NCBI GenBank assembly: GCA_019313025.1
Contig: JAFDCA010000485.1
Coordinates: 1 to 18,253 of the forward strand
Source: Deltaproteobacteria bacterium
GTDB taxonomy: Bacteria > Desulfobacterota > Desulfobacteria > Desulfobacterales > UBA11574
Reading direction: 5' to 3'
DNA: 18,253 nt
A program made the translations under genes and the position numbers. Under the pieces are notes generated by a model. It worked only from the letters and a program-made list of their open reading frames with translations, was not told where the DNA came from and searched no databases. Shown here one piece after another: positions 8,109 to 16,938 of the stretch. Numbering within the stretch: the first letter of the stretch is position 1; the number at the start of each line of letters is the position of its first letter.

Positions 8109-8454
8109 TTTCTGATTTTACAGCCTTAATAAGTTTATCAATGTGTGAACCGTAATCAAAAGAGTCATCGTAGAAAAATCTAAGCTCCGGCATATAGCGT
8201 AACCCTAACTGGGCAGCGAGTTTACGCTTTACATATCCGAAGGCGCTCTTAAATCCTTCAACAGCCTCTTTCATACGTTCTTTACCGCCGGACGCAACAA
8301 AATAGACACGTGCAAATTTTAAATCCCGTGACATCTTAACGCTCGTAATTGTAGCACCTTCAAGACGGGGATCTCTAATTTCTTTATGAAGTATATCCGA
8401 CAACACTTTTTGTATTTGACCGCTGACCCTGTCAGATCGCGCAAACGGTTTCAT
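8077..8454 (-). CDS. rbfA: 30S ribosome-binding factor A
   Basis: RbfA binds the maturing 30S subunit near helix 1 and helix 45 and is needed for late 16S rRNA processing and cold adaptation. The 125 residues have normal length, with a type II KH-like fold: DRVSGQIQKVLSDIL (8-22), DPRLEGATITSVKMSRDLKFARVYF (about 28-52), and the end LRYMPELRFFYDDSFDYGSHIDKLI. The start ATG overlaps the stop of the preceding DUF503 gene as ATGA, so the two are translationally coupled. The 3' end overlaps nrnA by 32 nt. Confidence 0.95.
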   Translation of the reverse strand: MKPFARSDRVSGQIQKVLSDILHKEIRDPRLEGATITSVKMSRDLKFARVYFVASGGKERMKEAVEGFKSAFGYVKRKLAAQLGLRYMPELRFFYDDSFDYGSHIDKLIKAVKSENEFDNTSISK

Positions 8455-8738
8455 ATATTGATAATCTCCATCTCGCTGTCGATGATTTCAGCCAGATTCA
8501 GCTCGTCAACCAGATTAAAAACTTTGTCTATCTTGGAATTTATCACGGCGCGATTATTTCCAACCAAGGCAAACCCTATTATTGCGCGCTGGTAAACATC
8601 GTTGGATCCTACTTCTGCAACCGAGACATTGAATTTGTTGCGCATCTGGCCGATGATCGATTTAACAATTTTTCTTTTGGCTTTTAAAGAATTACAATCA
8701 TGCAACCTGAGCGTAACAATTCCTAAGCCGGCAACCAT
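8451..8738 (-). CDS. ylxP: DUF503 / YlxP-like protein of unknown function
   Basis: A 95-residue small alpha/beta protein. It begins MVAGLGIVTLRLHDCNSLKAKR, matching the DUF503 signature: a beta strand, then L-KxKR, then a helix. It continues with NKFNVSVAEVGSNDVYQRAIIGFALV and a C-terminal helix. Homologues lie between infB and rbfA in Bacillus (ylxP) and many other bacteria. It is cytosolic with no signal peptide. No biochemical function is established to my knowledge; position suggests a role in ribosome assembly or initiation, which is inference. The ribosome-binding site is poor (GAGAG), 132 nt after the infB stop. Confidence 0.9.
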   Translation of the reverse strand: MVAGLGIVTLRLHDCNSLKAKRKIVKSIIGQMRNKFNVSVAEVGSNDVYQRAIIGFALVGNNRAVINSKIDKVFNLVDELNLAEIIDSEMEIINI

Positions 8739-8785
8739 GATACTCTCACTCGATTCAAAAATACTTGCATCTTTCGGTTAAAAAT

Positions 8786-8839
8786 ATATTGCCACAATAT
8801 GTTCAAAGTTTACAAATTAAAAATTGACGGCTTTGTAAA
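8786..8839 (-). repeat. Two inverted repeats between infB and ylxP
   Basis: The infB-ylxP gap contains an 8-bp perfect inverted repeat (TTTACAAA at 8809-8816, TTTGTAAA at 8832-8839, 15-base loop). Beyond it is a small AT hairpin (ATATTG at 8786-8791, CAATAT at 8795-8800, 3-base loop), followed on the minus strand by A and TTTTT. The pair could act as a weak terminator or an mRNA-processing or stabilising structure. AT-richness makes the fold weak. Confidence 0.35.
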
Positions 8840-8870
8840 AAGTCCAATTTCTTCGTTGTGCGTCATTTTT

Positions 8871-11579
8871 CTATTCAAGTTCAGGTTTGATTTCTTCCAC
8901 ATAGTAGCATTCAATGATATCCCCAAGTTTGACATCATTATAATTTTTGATGCCAATTCCACATTCATATCCGCTTTGAACCTCTTTGACGTCGTCCTTG
9001 AAATGACGAAGAGAAGAAATCTTGCCTTCATAGGTCACAACCCAATCCCTGAGAATTCGTGCGAACTGGCCCCGTTCGATTTTACCTTCGATGACATAAC
9101 AGCCCGCTATGGCACCGACTTTCGGGACATGAAACACTTCTCTTACTTCTGCTTTGCCAAGAATCCGTTCTTCAAAGGTAGATGACATCATACCGACGAT
9201 GGCATTTTTGACGTCTTTGATGACATTGTAAATAATATTATAAAACCGTATATCGACACTTTCTTCATGGGCAAGCATTTGAATTTTAGAGCTCGGACGC
9301 ACGTTAAATCCCAAGATGATTGCATTCGATACGGCGGCAAGAGAGATATCCGATTCATTCAAGGCCCCTGTTGCTGAATGGATGACACTGATCCTGACCT
9401 CCTCATTGGAAAGCTTGGTCAAGGCATCGGTTAGGGCTTCGATGGAACCTTGTACATCGGCTTTTATAATGAGGTTCAAATCTTTAACCTCATTTTCCTG
9501 CATTTTTTCATAAAGTTTTTCTAAACTTAACCTACTGGTTTTAGCCAGTTCTTTTGATCGCTGTTTCTGAGTTCGATGAGAGCTGACCTGTTTCGCGTCC
9601 TTTTCATCCGCCAATGCAATCATTTCGTCTCCTGCATTGGGTACACCGGAAAGACCGATGATTTCCACCGGAGTTGAGGGGCCGGCAGATGTTACATTTA
9701 TCCCTCTGTCGTTCAGTAGTGCACGAACTTTACCATAGTGGACGCCGCAGACCACTGGATCATGGATTCTAAGGGTTCCTTCTTTAACCAAAATCGTTGC
9801 CACAGGACCTCTGCCCGAATCCAGTTTGGCCTCAACGACGTGTCCTATAGCAAGTTTTTCCGGATTGGCTTTAAGTTCCAGCAGTTCAGCCTGTAAAAGT
9901 ATCATTTCCAGCAAGTCATCTATCCCTTGGTTCTCTTTTGCAGAGACCCGTACAAAAATGGTATCGCCACCCCAGTCTTCAGGCACAATTCCTGCATCGG
10001 CAAGCTCTCGCTGAACGCGGTCAGGGTCTGCATCCAGCTTGTCCATTTTGTTAATTGCTACGATAATAGGAACTTCTGCGGCCTTGGAGTGGTTTATCGC
10101 CTCGATGGTTTGAGGCATCACACCATCATCGGCGGCAACGACAAGAATAACCAAATCGGTAATTTTAGCACCACGGGAACGCATTTCGGTAAAAGCTTCA
10201 TGTCCCGGAGTGTCCAAGAAGACGATCTGTCCTTTATCAGTGGTTACATTATAGGCACCAATGTGTTGTGTAATGCCCCCTGCTTCATGCTCCGTGACCT
10301 TGGTTTTCCTTATCACGTCAAGAAGTGATGTTTTTCCATGATCGACATGTCCCATTATGGTTACCACAGGGGGTCTTGAGAGGAGTTTGTCCGGATCATC
10401 CTTTTGTGTCTTTAAGATCGTCTCCTCCTCAAAGGAAGCCTTTTCAAGTTCATAATCAAATTCTGCGGCAACGAGAACAGCGGTATCAAAATCTATCACT
10501 TGATTGACCGTTGCCAATACACCCAAATCCATTAATTTTATGATCATTTCGCTGGCCTTTATCCCCATTCGTTTCGCCAGATCGGACAGGGCGATGGCAT
10601 CGTCGATTTTTATTCTGCGTTTAATGGCTTTAGGAACGGTAATCAAGGGCTTTTGTTTAGCGGTTACCGCTTTTCCCTTAGCTGCCTTTCGTCCTTTTCG
10701 AGCCCGATGCCCTTTGGCATAAAGGTCCGCACCCTCGACAACTTCCTTTTTTCGAAAGGAAATTTTCTTTTTGAAAAACTTTTTGTCAGCCAACCCTTCA
10801 TCAGGTTTTTTTGCCCATTTTTTCTTTTGTTTCTTCTTTTCTTTTATCAGTTCATCTGTTATTGGCTCATCTGTCGGAATCGCTTTTGTTTCCGGCGTGG
10901 TTACAACAGTTGGTTCAGGTTCGGGAAAAAGGTCTTTCTCGATTTCCGGTTCTTTCTCCTTGGGAGGAAGTTTTACAGGTAGTTTTATTATCTTTGCCGG
11001 CGTATCTTTTTTGCGTTTCTTTGTTACTTTTTTGGGTTTTAATTTCCTTAGATCAACGGGTTTTTCAACTTTTTTTGCCACCGGCTTTTCAGCTTCAGGT
11101 TGCTTTTCTAAAACGTCGGGTTTGGCCATCATTTCATCAGGAGTTTCAACTTTTTTTACAGTTTCTTTCTCTATACCTGCCGTTTCTTCAACCGCACTAT
11201 CAGGGGGTGCTATCTTTTCAGGCGCTTCTAATTCTTTTTGAGGGGGCAGTTCTTTAACTTCAAGAATTTTTTCAGATAGTTGATCCTCAACTTCTATCTC
11301 TTCGGGACGCAATTCCGGTTCGGCACTTACTTCAATTTTAACCGGCTTTTTTGCGATACGTTTTTTGCGCCTTCTGATCAGCGTCGGTTTTATACGCGTT
11401 TCCACAATTTCTTTTGCTGGCGAACCAAGAATCTTTTCTTTAATACGGGCTAACGTTTCATCATCCAGAGAACTCATATGGCTTTTTACGTCAATATCCA
11501 TATTCCGTATTTTTTCAAGAAGCATTTTATTGGTCATGTTAAGATCCCTGGCAAGCTCATATATTCTGATCTTTGCCAT
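8871..11579 (-). CDS. infB: Translation initiation factor IF-2
   Basis: IF2 is the GTPase that brings fMet-tRNA to the 30S subunit and promotes 50S joining. The 902 residues show: IF2_N module at 1-52 ([18 protein letters not shown]); a long charged linker rich in Lys, Glu and Pro (about 53-320); a second IF2_N-like module (about 325-390, [17 protein letters not shown]); G domain with G1 GHVDHGKT (410-417), G3 DTPGHE (from 456), G4 NKMD (510-513) and a SAK G5; then IF2 domains II, III and the initiator-tRNA-binding C-terminal domain ending EIKPELE. The ATG is preceded by a strong purine block (AGGGGGG). It lies 111 nt after nusA. No ylxR or ylxQ gene lies between nusA and infB, unlike in Bacillus. 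Confidence 0.98.
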   Translation of the reverse strand: MAKIRIYELARDLNMTNKMLLEKIRNMDIDVKSHMSSLDDETLARIKEKILGSPAKEIVETRIKPTLIRRRKKRIAKKPVKIEVSAEPELRPEEIEVEDQLSEKILEVKELPPQKELEAPEKIAPPDSAVEETAGIEKETVKKVETPDEMMAKPDVLEKQPEAEKPVAKKVEKPVDLRKLKPKKVTKKRKKDTPAKIIKLPVKLPPKEKEPEIEKDLFPEPEPTVVTTPETKAIPTDEPITDELIKEKKKQKKKWAKKPDEGLADKKFFKKKISFRKKEVVEGADLYAKGHRARKGRKAAKGKAVTAKQKPLITVPKAIKRRIKIDDAIALSDLAKRMGIKASEMIIKLMDLGVLATVNQVIDFDTAVLVAAEFDYELEKASFEEETILKTQKDDPDKLLSRPPVVTIMGHVDHGKTSLLDVIRKTKVTEHEAGGITQHIGAYNVTTDKGQIVFLDTPGHEAFTEMRSRGAKITDLVILVVAADDGVMPQTIEAINHSKAAEVPIIVAINKMDKLDADPDRVQRELADAGIVPEDWGGDTIFVRVSAKENQGIDDLLEMILLQAELLELKANPEKLAIGHVVEAKLDSGRGPVATILVKEGTLRIHDPVVCGVHYGKVRALLNDRGINVTSAGPSTPVEIIGLSGVPNAGDEMIALADEKDAKQVSSHRTQKQRSKELAKTSRLSLEKLYEKMQENEVKDLNLIIKADVQGSIEALTDALTKLSNEEVRISVIHSATGALNESDISLAAVSNAIILGFNVRPSSKIQMLAHEESVDIRFYNIIYNVIKDVKNAIVGMMSSTFEERILGKAEVREVFHVPKVGAIAGCYVIEGKIERGQFARILRDWVVTYEGKISSLRHFKDDVKEVQSGYECGIGIKNYNDVKLGDIIECYYVEEIKPELE

Positions 11580-11690
11580 CCAATCCCCCCTAAAGTTGTA
11601 TATTGGTAGCCTGTTGTAGGTGTTTGTTTTTTTGTCCTTATTCGACGTTATTTATATTTTTCTTACGATCTATTCTTTCGAATGATTATT

Positions 11691-13106
11691 TTATTGCTCG
11701 GCAGAATCTATTGCTTTATCCTCCGACAAGATCGTTTGCTGGGTCACATCCTCTTCGCTGCCGGGTTTATCTTCAGAGGCTTTGGGAGAATCCGATGCAC
11801 TTAAAATATCATTGTCATCGTCGCTTTCTTCCAGTATAGCTTCTTTGGATGTTTCATCGTCTTGATCGATGTTTAATATATACTCCTTTGCGGCTTCAAT
11901 CAGTTGGATGGCTTTTTCTTCGGTGATATCTCTTATTTGAATTAGATCTTCTATGGAGGCTTTGCTCAATTCATAGGCTGAAAAAAAGCCTTTTTCATAA
12001 AGCGCATCCGCTAAACTGATCCCCACTTCCGGCAGTGATACAAGGGAATCATACCCGTGTTGCATGGCTTCGCTGTATTTTGTTTCACTGATGACATCAA
12101 GGTGCCATTTGGTCAACTTTGAAGCCAGCCGTACATTCTGACCTTTTTTCCCGATGGCTATTGAAAGAAATTCATCAGGAACAATAACTTCCATGGAACG
12201 ATCCTCTTCATCTATGATGACTCTTGAAATTTCCGCAGGCGCAAGTGCATTACACACAAATCTTGCCGGGTCAATATGATATGGAATAATATCTATTTTT
12301 TCACCTCTGAGTTCCTGTACAACGTTTTGTACGCGACTGCCTTTCATTCCGACACAAGCGCCAACAGGATCTATATCAGAATCGTTTGAAGTTACGGCAA
12401 ATTTAGCCCTTACGCCGGGTTCACGTGTGGCCCCGATAATGGTGACGATCCCCTCGTTTATTTCCGGCACTTCTGTTTTAAAAAGGGCGATTAAAAAGTC
12501 AGGATGCGTTCTGGAAAGAACAATTTGCGGACCGCGTGTATCGTAAAGGACATCAATAATGTAGGCTCTAATGCGATCGCCACGACGGTAAGATTCTTTT
12601 GGAATCTGTTCTCGAGCCGGCAGGATTCCTTCTGTTTGCCCAAGGTTAACAATAATGTCGTTCCGATCAAAACGCTGAACGATTCCGTTGATAATTTCGC
12701 CTTTTCTGTCAATAAAGCTGGAATAGACGGCATCCCTTTCAGCATCCTTCATTTTCTGTATAATCACCTGTTTGGCAGATTGAGCAGCGATGCGACCGAA
12801 GGTGGAAGTGTCCATTCTTGTTCCGAGGCTATCGCCGATTTCACATTCCGGATCCAGTTTTCGTCCCTCTTCAAGGCTGATTTGAAGATCAGGTTCTGTA
12901 ACGACTTTGGCAACATCCTTAAACTGGAAGACCTCTATTTCGCCGGTAGATTCATTGTATTGGACTTCAATATCAACGTGGCTTCCAAATTTTTTCCTGG
13001 CAGCAGATATTAAAGCCTCCTCGAGGGCCTTGATTAAAATCTTACGGTCAATGCCCTTGTCTCGACTCACCTGTTCGACGACGCGCTTTATGTCTGATAT
13101 AAACAT
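11691..13106 (-). CDS. nusA: Transcription termination/antitermination factor NusA
   Basis: NusA binds RNA polymerase and nascent RNA and modulates pausing, termination and antitermination. The 471 residues contain the RNAP-binding N-terminal domain (1-130, starting with the family-like [13 protein letters not shown]), an S1 domain (about 135-200, [16 protein letters not shown]), KH1 with [14 protein letters not shown] (249-262), KH2 with [13 protein letters not shown] (317-329), one helix-hairpin-helix segment (about 355-410, [17 protein letters not shown]) and an acidic tail (412-471). This is intermediate between short Bacillus NusA and E. coli NusA with two C-terminal acidic repeats. GGAG lies seven bases before the ATG. 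It follows rimP by 103 nt. Confidence 0.98.
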   Translation of the reverse strand: MFISDIKRVVEQVSRDKGIDRKILIKALEEALISAARKKFGSHVDIEVQYNESTGEIEVFQFKDVAKVVTEPDLQISLEEGRKLDPECEIGDSLGTRMDTSTFGRIAAQSAKQVIIQKMKDAERDAVYSSFIDRKGEIINGIVQRFDRNDIIVNLGQTEGILPAREQIPKESYRRGDRIRAYIIDVLYDTRGPQIVLSRTHPDFLIALFKTEVPEINEGIVTIIGATREPGVRAKFAVTSNDSDIDPVGACVGMKGSRVQNVVQELRGEKIDIIPYHIDPARFVCNALAPAEISRVIIDEEDRSMEVIVPDEFLSIAIGKKGQNVRLASKLTKWHLDVISETKYSEAMQHGYDSLVSLPEVGISLADALYEKGFFSAYELSKASIEDLIQIRDITEEKAIQLIEAAKEYILNIDQDDETSKEAILEESDDDNDILSASDSPKASEDKPGSEEDVTQQTILSEDKAIDSAEQ

Positions 13107-13209
13107 CCGTTTTCTCCACTAATATCAAGTTTAGGCTTCGCCCTAATATACGGTTCAAGCCTGATAAAATGTTTTTAATTTTTAATACGTTGTAAAATTT
13201 CCGTTACGT

Positions 13210-13746
13210 TTATTTAGGTATCGTATCTGCAAGTCTGGCTGTTATAATTTCATGATACGGAATAGCCACGATTTGATCATCGATGGAAACGTTTACCACA
13301 TCTTCTGATATGCCCAGCAGAACACCATTGATTTTCTTTTTGCCGCCAATAGAAAGAGCGGTTTTAATACTTACGCGATTTCCTTTGAATCTGTCAAAAT
13401 CCTGTTTTTTCCCCAGCGGCCGGTTTTGTCCCGGCGATGAGACTTCCAGGTTGTAAGGGCCCATGTCTTCAAGATATACGTCTAACATGTCACTCGACTG
13501 ACGACTGATGTGTATGCAGTCATCCAAGGTTACACCACCGGGTTTGTCGATATAAAGACGAAGTATTCTGCCTACGGCTTCACGTTGGAACTCCAAGTGC
13601 ACCAGTTCAATCCCTTCGGACTCACACAGCGGATCTAATAAATCCCTTGTTTGGGCAATCGTTCTTTTTATATTATCCGCAGACCAATGTTTTTGTTGTC
13701 TGCTGTTTTCTTTCTGTTTTTTATTGCCTTTTTTTTCTTTTTTCAT
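13210..13746 (-). CDS. rimP: Ribosome maturation factor RimP
   Basis: RimP binds the 30S subunit early and promotes pseudoknot formation and S12 incorporation. Family features are the N-terminal domain (ELVHLEFQREAVGRILRLYIDKPGGVTLDDC, with SRQSSDMLD and LEVSSPGQNRPL) and the SH3-like C-terminal domain (from KKKINGVLLG to the end). The frame is open further upstream to an ATG at 13812, but that extension is exactly the sequence of an intrinsic terminator. I therefore start at the ATG at 13746-13744, giving 178 residues with a Lys/Gln-rich leader of about 30. That is still longer than the usual 150 or so. The ribosome-binding site is weak. It heads the rimP-nusA-infB operon. Confidence 0.92.
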   Translation of the reverse strand: MKKEKKGNKKQKENSRQQKHWSADNIKRTIAQTRDLLDPLCESEGIELVHLEFQREAVGRILRLYIDKPGGVTLDDCIHISRQSSDMLDVYLEDMGPYNLEVSSPGQNRPLGKKQDFDRFKGNRVSIKTALSIGGKKKINGVLLGISEDVVNVSIDDQIVAIPYHEIITARLADTIPK

Positions 13747-13776
13747 TTCAACGTTCTTCGGTCCGCGCTCACTAAT

Positions 13777-13804
13777 AAAAACAAAAACGGGCTGTCGCCC
13801 GTTT
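13777..13804 (-). terminator. Strong intrinsic terminator upstream of rimP
   Basis: On the minus strand AAACGGGC (13804-13797), loop GACA, then GCCCGTTT (13792-13785) makes an 8-bp perfect GC-rich stem, followed by TTGTTTTT. It ends transcription coming from tRNA-Gly and the pheST side. Because it lies 30 bp before the rimP start, rimP must be expressed by read-through, antitermination or a promoter I cannot see. Confidence 0.88.
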
Positions 13805-13812
13805 CTTCTCAT

Positions 13813-13851
13813 ACAGGTAGATCTATTGGTGAATTAAAAAACTTTACCTGT
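13813..13851 (-). repeat. 7-bp inverted repeat next to the rimP terminator
   Basis: ACAGGTA (13813-13819) and TACCTGT (13845-13851) are perfectly complementary with 25 bases between them, ending eight bases upstream of the terminator stem. It may be a leader hairpin or a repressor-type operator. The loop is AT-rich and includes a run of A/T. Confidence 0.35.
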
Positions 13852-13949
13852 TCATTTAATTACCTATGCGAGAAAAATTAAATTCAAATCTTACCTTCAT
13901 TGCCAGAATCTACACTCAGCAACCTTTATTATGAAAAGGCGACCTTCAA

Positions 13950-14024
13950 TGGAGCGGGCAACGAGATTTGAACTCGCGACTCCAAGCTTGGGAAGCTTGT
14001 ACTCTACCACTGAGTTATGCCCGC
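13950..14024 (-). tRNA. tRNA-Gly (anticodon CCC)
   Basis: The minus strand folds into a complete 75-nt cloverleaf with encoded CCA. The acceptor stem is GCGGGCA/TGCCCGC with discriminator T73, the usual bacterial tRNA-Gly identity base. The D arm is ACTC-AGTGGTA-GAGT. The anticodon stem CAAGC/GCTTG encloses loop TTCCCAA, so positions 34-36 are CCC (13992-13990), reading GGG codons. The variable loop has 5 nt. The T arm GCGAG-TTCAAAT-CTCGT has one G-T wobble pair. A sigma70-like promoter lies just upstream and a terminator 145 bp downstream. The genome should also carry Gly-GCC and Gly-TCC tRNAs elsewhere. Confidence 0.97.
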
Positions 14025-14039
14025 TCTTCAAGAAAGACA

Positions 14040-14068
14040 AAATTATTACAAAAGATAGGTATTGTCAA
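14040..14068 (-). promoter_or_regulatory. Sigma70-type promoter for tRNA-Gly
   Basis: On the minus strand a perfect TTGACA (14068-14063) is followed after 17 bases by TAATTT (14045-14040), which matches the -10 consensus at the key first, second and last positions. The predicted transcription start lies about 8-10 bases before the tRNA 5' end at 14024. This is the clearest promoter in the window. Confidence 0.62.
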
Positions 14069-14110
14069 TATTTTTCAATATTAATTTTAAAGGTAGAGAT
14101 AGGATGCGGA

Positions 14111-14458
14111 TCAGGTTAAAAGATCACGGATTTTTTGAAGTTCGCTGGAGATTTCATGGAGGATGTCGGTAGGCGGCGTTTTCCTTTGTGCGGTGGGTTT
14201 CGTTTTTAATCGTTGCTTGGCGCCCTCAATGGTGAATTTTTTTTCATATAAAAGATGCTTGATCCATAGAATCAGCTCTACGTCTTTTTTCCGATACAAC
14301 CTCTGACCCGAAGGGGTTCGTTTGGGATTTATCTTTTTAAATTCAGACTCCCAAAATCTTAGGACATATGCCGGGACACCGACAATTGAGCTGACTTCTC
14401 CAACTTTGAAGTAAAGTTTGTCCGGTAATTCTTTATGATCGGGAGTATGGTTCTGCAT
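14111..14458 (-). CDS. MerR-family small DNA-binding protein
   Basis: A 115-residue protein with an N-terminal MerR-type winged helix-turn-helix: LYFKVGEVSSIVGVPAYVLRFW (about 15-36), then the wing SGQRLYRKKDVELI (50-63) and a helical region (64-86). A short C-terminal helix (about 98-115) could serve for dimerisation. There is no effector-binding domain, so it resembles the MlrA-like MerR proteins often found downstream of pheT in Proteobacteria. The frame is open to an ATG at 14542 inside pheT, but ATG at 14458 has AAGG nine bases upstream and starts just before the fold. In many Proteobacteria ihfA lies between pheT and this gene; it is absent here. Target and signal are unknown. Confidence 0.85.
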   Translation of the reverse strand: MQNHTPDHKELPDKLYFKVGEVSSIVGVPAYVLRFWESEFKKINPKRTPSGQRLYRKKDVELILWIKHLLYEKKFTIEGAKQRLKTKPTAQRKTPPTDILHEISSELQKIRDLLT

Positions 14459-14516
14459 TTTATTTTGCCTTGAAAAATCTGGTCCGTTGAGCCGTGATTT
14501 TTTTTTGCTTAAAAAA

Positions 14517-16937
14517 CTATTCGGCCGGCAAGGTTGCATCAAACGTTTTCAAGAGCTGATTGGTAATGGTTTTATGAATGTGATTCACTCTGTTATCTTC
14601 CAGGGTTTCTTCCGAAGACCGATAGGTTATTCTAAAGGATACACTTTTTTTTCCTTTTGGAATCGGATCCCCCATAAAAACATCAAACAGATGTAAATGT
14701 TCCACCAGTTTTTCTTGGAGTATTTCGACGGTTTTTATAATTTTATACGTTTCAACATCATTGTCAATGATAAGTGTAATATCCCTGGATGTCGAAGGAT
14801 ACTTTGGAATGGGGCGGGCGGATTTCGTATCCGGAACCGATTGAATGAGTCGGTCGAAGTTAAGTTCGAAGATAAATGCCGTTTGTTGCAAATCGTAATT
14901 TCCAAGTACTTTTGGATGGACTTCTCCCACAAGACCCACCGGTTCATTTTTATCAAGAATTCGTGCAGTAAATCCAGGTCTCGTATATAAACAGAATTCC
15001 CGCGGTATCCGTGTAAACGTGGTATTTACGATATCGAGTTTTCTTAAAAGCTCTTCAACCACACCTTTTAAATCATAAAAATCACAATTGATCTCATCGG
15101 AGGACCAGGCGGAATCGACCCTGGTTCCTGTCCAGAGCCCTGCCAGCATTTCAACTTCATCGGGTTGGCTATCCTCTTGGCCTGTGTGAAAAAAAACATT
15201 GCCGATTTCAAAAAGCTTAAGATTTTTATTTTGTAAAGATATATTGAGCTTCATTGTTTCAAGAAGACCCGGAATGAGGGATGTTCGCATCACCGACTGG
15301 TCTTCAGAGATTGGATTGAGAATGTCCACCATCTTTCTTTTGGGATCGTCAGGCGGAAGTTCGAGACGATCACAAGACTGTTTGCTGATAAAACTATAAT
15401 TTATGGCTTCACTGAATCCAAGGCCGGTCATCAGTATTTTTGTTCGGTCCCTTAAATCAATTTTTTTGTCGGGATGTCTGGCATCGGCGGGTATCAGTGG
15501 AAACGTTGTTTCGATATTATTGTAGCCGAATAATCGGGCAATTTCTTCCGAAATATCTTCAAATCTCTTGATATCGACCCTGCATGAGGGTGGTGTCACC
15601 CGAAGTTTGTTCTCATCTATTTGTATGACTTCAAATTCAATGGACGTTAAATATTTTCCAACGGCTGCGGTATCCAATCGGGTGCCCAGGTGTCGGTTTA
15701 GGCGCCGGATGCTTATGTCGATGGTTGTTTCAGAAAAAGGAAGGGGGTATTCATCAATGACCCCTTCAACACATTTGCCGCCGCCTATTTCAGCGATGAG
15801 TTGTGTTGCCCGATTTAATGCAGTGAGGGTTCCATTGGGATCCACGCCGCGTTCGAAACGATGGGATGCATCTGTGTTTAGGCCTGTTTTTTTTGAAGTC
15901 TTTCGAATGCAAACCGGATCAAAATACGCGCTTTCAAGAAGAATATTTGTTGTGGTGTCTTCAACTTCTGAATTCAGCCCGCCCATGACACCTGCCATGG
16001 CCACCGGTTTTTTCCCATCACAAATCATCAACATTTCCGGATCAAGGCGGCGTTCTTTCCCGTCCAGGGTGATGAAGGTTTCGTTTTCCTGAGCCGTTCG
16101 CACCACAATCCGGTTTTCATCAAGGCGGTCAAAGTCAAAGGCATGCAGCGGCTGGCCGCTTTCCATCATCACAAAGTTTGTAATATCCACAATATTGTTG
16201 ATCGGTTTTAAACCGACCGAAATCAGACGGTCCTGAAGCCAAAAAGGAGAGGGACCGACAGTAACATCGAAAATTAGGCTGGCGGCATATCGGGGACAAA
16301 GGGTGGGGGCCGTTATGGTCACGGAGGTGTGGTTGACAATGTCATTTATCGATTCCGGAAGATAAATTTCAGGATAGACAACCCGTTTATTTTCAATTGC
16401 GGCAATTTCGCGAGCAGTTCCGATGATACTGAGGCAGTCCGGTCTGTTGGGCGTTAAATCGATCTCAAATACCGGGTCTGACAGTCCCAGCGCTTTATTC
16501 AATGAGTCGCCCACCGATAGGTTGTTACTAAGCGCCATAATCTCGTTGCCGTTGCTGCCGAGGCCCAATTCGAGTTCGCTGCAGAGCATTCCTTCGGAAG
16601 TTTTTCCACGGATGATGCTTTTTTCAAGAAGTGTTCCTTTTGGAAAACGGGTTCCTGGAATGGCGCATGGGACTATCATACCTCTTTTGATGTTGGGTGC
16701 CCCGCAAACAACAGAAATAATATCTCCACCGATATCTACGCTACAGAGTTTCAACTGATCGGAATTTGGATGGGAATCAATATTGACAATTCGGCCCACA
16801 TAAACACTGTTCAAATAATCGTATCGGTCCGAAACAGATTCAACTTCAAGTCCGACCATGGTGAGCGCATCAGCCAGATCATTTGCATTCATGTTAATGT
16901 TAACGTACTCTTTTAACCAGCTTAAGCTGACCTTCAT
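14517..16937 (-). CDS. pheT: Phenylalanine--tRNA ligase beta subunit
   Basis: The beta subunit of the (alpha-beta)2 phenylalanyl-tRNA synthetase, which carries editing and tRNA-binding domains. The 806 residues contain: N-terminal MKVSLSWLKEYV; an EMAP-type tRNA-binding domain (about 42-150, VYVGRIVNIDSHPNSDQLKLC); the B3/B4 editing region (about 210-385, with FVMMESGQPLHAFDFD); the B5 domain (about 405-475); a catalytic-like core; and the C-terminal ferredoxin-fold anticodon-binding domain (about 712-806, YPSTSRDITLIIDNDV). Length and domain order are those of the usual long bacterial form. It starts one base after the pheS stop, so the subunits are co-translated. Confidence 0.98.
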   Translation of the reverse strand: MKVSLSWLKEYVNINMNANDLADALTMVGLEVESVSDRYDYLNSVYVGRIVNIDSHPNSDQLKLCSVDIGGDIISVVCGAPNIKRGMIVPCAIPGTRFPKGTLLEKSIIRGKTSEGMLCSELELGLGSNGNEIMALSNNLSVGDSLNKALGLSDPVFEIDLTPNRPDCLSIIGTAREIAAIENKRVVYPEIYLPESINDIVNHTSVTITAPTLCPRYAASLIFDVTVGPSPFWLQDRLISVGLKPINNIVDITNFVMMESGQPLHAFDFDRLDENRIVVRTAQENETFITLDGKERRLDPEMLMICDGKKPVAMAGVMGGLNSEVEDTTTNILLESAYFDPVCIRKTSKKTGLNTDASHRFERGVDPNGTLTALNRATQLIAEIGGGKCVEGVIDEYPLPFSETTIDISIRRLNRHLGTRLDTAAVGKYLTSIEFEVIQIDENKLRVTPPSCRVDIKRFEDISEEIARLFGYNNIETTFPLIPADARHPDKKIDLRDRTKILMTGLGFSEAINYSFISKQSCDRLELPPDDPKRKMVDILNPISEDQSVMRTSLIPGLLETMKLNISLQNKNLKLFEIGNVFFHTGQEDSQPDEVEMLAGLWTGTRVDSAWSSDEINCDFYDLKGVVEELLRKLDIVNTTFTRIPREFCLYTRPGFTARILDKNEPVGLVGEVHPKVLGNYDLQQTAFIFELNFDRLIQSVPDTKSARPIPKYPSTSRDITLIIDNDVETYKIIKTVEILQEKLVEHLHLFDVFMGDPIPKGKKSVSFRITYRSSEETLEDNRVNHIHKTITNQLLKTFDATLPAE

Positions 16938-16938
16938 T

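Noticed and set aside
10653..11257. Long plus-strand Ser/Phe/Leu-rich frames opposite infB
   Set aside because: They are the antisense of the Lys/Glu-rich repetitive IF2 linker, whose codon bias keeps the opposite frames open.
13988..13994. Reading the tRNA anticodon as TCC
   Set aside because: With the 5-bp stem CAAGC/GCTTG the 7-base loop is TTCCCAA, so positions 34-36 are CCC.
14459..14542. Longer MerR-like protein starting inside pheT
   Set aside because: The ATG at 14458 has a better ribosome-binding site and begins just before the helix-turn-helix domain; the extension has no domain content.
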